IMG/VR virus record: IMGVR_UViG_3300021959_003822
Location: 1 to 27,560 of that record
DNA from: a virus
DNA length: 27,560 nucleotides
Reading direction: 5' to 3' (one strand)
Shown: positions 26,662-27,560 of the stretch, piece by piece
Numbering within the stretch: the first letter of the stretch is position 1
Layout: each line of letters begins with the position of its first letter
Position numbers and translations under genes: made by a program
Notes under the pieces: model-generated
The model's input: only the letters and a program-made list of their open reading frames with translations
What the model was told of the DNA's origin: nothing
Databases searched by the model: none

Positions 26662-27560
26662 ATGGCAACATCAAACGCAGCAACCACCTATCTGGAAAGG
26701 AGAGTTCTGGACTACTTGTTCAAAAATGATTCTCTTTCCTTTGCTTCGCCGGGTAATAGTATTTATGTCGGCTTGGCAACCGCAGCAACAAATGCGGAAG
26801 GTCAGAAAGTCACCGAAGTACAGGTTGACACAGATGACGCTAACTATACACGCCAGCAAGTCAACGCGGCGGGATGGAAGCAATCGACCACAACTGTGGC
26901 GGTAACTTTCGCGCAGGGTGACACAGAGTTGATCTTAGCTGACGCAGAAGCCTTTCCTTCCGCTGGTTCAGTAACGATTGACGATGAGATCATTACATAC
27001 ACAGGCAAAGATGCTACTGCTACCGCTGATGTGAACGGCGCAGTTAGCTCTTCGACCAGTGTGGCCGTGGATGGCAACTCAGGAACACTCACTGTTGGTA
27101 TGGTTGTCACTGGCACAGGGATCAGTGGCACAGTTCGGATAGCTACAGTTACTAGCCAAAACGCGATCGTTCTGGACACGGCTGTAACTTTGTCAGATGA
27201 CACTGCCCTGAACTTTGACGGGACAAGCACCTTGACAGGTTGTACACGCGGAACATCTGGAACGACAGATTACGCACACGCCGTTTCCGATGTTGCTGTT
27301 TCAGATGCACAGCGCGTTATTAACGACAATAACATTGAGTATGCGGCAGCGGCAGGAACAGCGGCCTCATACACAGTCACACACGCTTTCGTGGCAGATA
27401 AGAACATTGCCACCGCAGATGTAAATGGTGCCGTAAGCGCTTCAACTGCTGTAACACTTGACGGCAACAGCGGCACAATTGTTGTGGGTGATGTGGTTAC
27501 TGGAACAGGCATTACTGGCGCGACCAGCGGCGTGGTTCGTGTGGCTACAGTAAACTCACA
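26662..27560 (+). CDS. Repeat-containing tail or fibre protein, truncated at the window end
   Basis: An open frame from the ATG at 26662 (AGGAGTAAGGAA upstream) runs to the window end: 299 codons, no stop. The start (TYLERRVLDYLFKNDSLSFA, then IYVGLATA) is typical of phage tail-associated proteins. Two copies of a ~45-residue beta unit (TADVNGAVS...VDGNSGTLTVG...GTGISG...RIATV and TADVNGAVS...LDGNSGTIVVG...GTGITG...RVATV) occupy about residues 120-163 and 250-298. Such repeats are usual in fibre shafts or baseplate decorations. The true C-terminus is outside the window. Confidence 0.75.
   Translation, partial: MATSNAATTYLERRVLDYLFKNDSLSFASPGNSIYVGLATAATNAEGQKVTEVQVDTDDANYTRQQVNAAGWKQSTTTVAVTFAQGDTELILADAEAFPSAGSVTIDDEIITYTGKDATATADVNGAVSSSTSVAVDGNSGTLTVGMVVTGTGISGTVRIATVTSQNAIVLDTAVTLSDDTALNFDGTSTLTGCTRGTSGTTDYAHAVSDVAVSDAQRVINDNNIEYAAAAGTAASYTVTHAFVADKNIATADVNGAVSASTAVTLDGNSGTIVVGDVVTGTGITGATSGVVRVATVNS
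27021..27555 (+). repeat. Duplicated beta-unit in the tail protein
   Basis: Units of about 130-145 bases start near 27021 and 27411. They encode the two TADVNGAVS...IATV/VATV segments. They are clearly related as protein but diverged at many codon positions, so the duplication is not recent. Confidence 0.8.

Noticed and set aside
1-27560. tRNA genes or an integrase/attachment site
   Set aside because: No cloverleaf with a GTTCRANNC-type arm and no integrase motif was seen by eye; a tRNAscan run would be decisive.

Overview
This window is one arm of a tailed-phage genome, probably marine and podovirus-like with a P22-type neck. The evidence is the gene set: large terminase, P22-like portal, scaffold, HK97-type capsid and P22/SU10-like adaptors. 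Several small proteins also look like families common in uncultured marine phages (recognised from memory, not searched). No host marker, integrase, tRNA gene or CRISPR array was seen. All supported genes lie on the + strand, and both ends of the window cut through genes.

Region 1 (1-4162) holds early or accessory genes packed with ATGA/TAATG overlaps: an HNH nuclease, a protein that appears to fuse a sigma-70 region-4 helix-turn-helix to an RNA polymerase alpha-CTD-like domain, a gamma-glutamylcyclotransferase-like enzyme, an ImmA/IrrE-like metallopeptidase, and a second HNH protein with duplicated zinc fingers. Region 2 (4163-4448) is an iteron-like intergenic block. Region 3 (4449-5296) holds a small CxxC protein and a terminase small subunit, about 7.2 kb from its large subunit. 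Region 4 (5297-9687) opens with a GC-rich repeat block and continues as short transcription units, most with their own promoter and terminator. These carry small unknown genes, a Gp88-like cysteine protein, an amidoligase and an XRE-type regulator.

Region 5 (9726-22438) is the packaging and head module: a 922-residue disordered protein, TerL, small proteins, portal, an EF-hand membrane protein, a GTA-type holin, a GroES-like co-chaperonin, scaffold, a probable decoration protein and the major capsid protein, closed by a terminator. Region 6 (22485-27560) holds small virion-like proteins, a group of very basic Cys-containing proteins, neck/adaptor proteins, and a repeat-containing tail protein that runs off the end.

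The main new observation is regulatory. Six promoters in regions 1-4 carry the same 11-bp element (GCAATNRTTGC) between -35 and -10. They drive the cyclotransferase, metallopeptidase, Gp88-like, amidoligase and XRE genes, so these form one regulon. The XRE protein is the natural candidate repressor. The sigma4/alpha-CTD fusion could act on the same promoters, two of which have long T-rich tracts just upstream of -35. The amidoligase and the cyclotransferase could make and break the same kind of gamma-glutamyl or peptide-like linkage.
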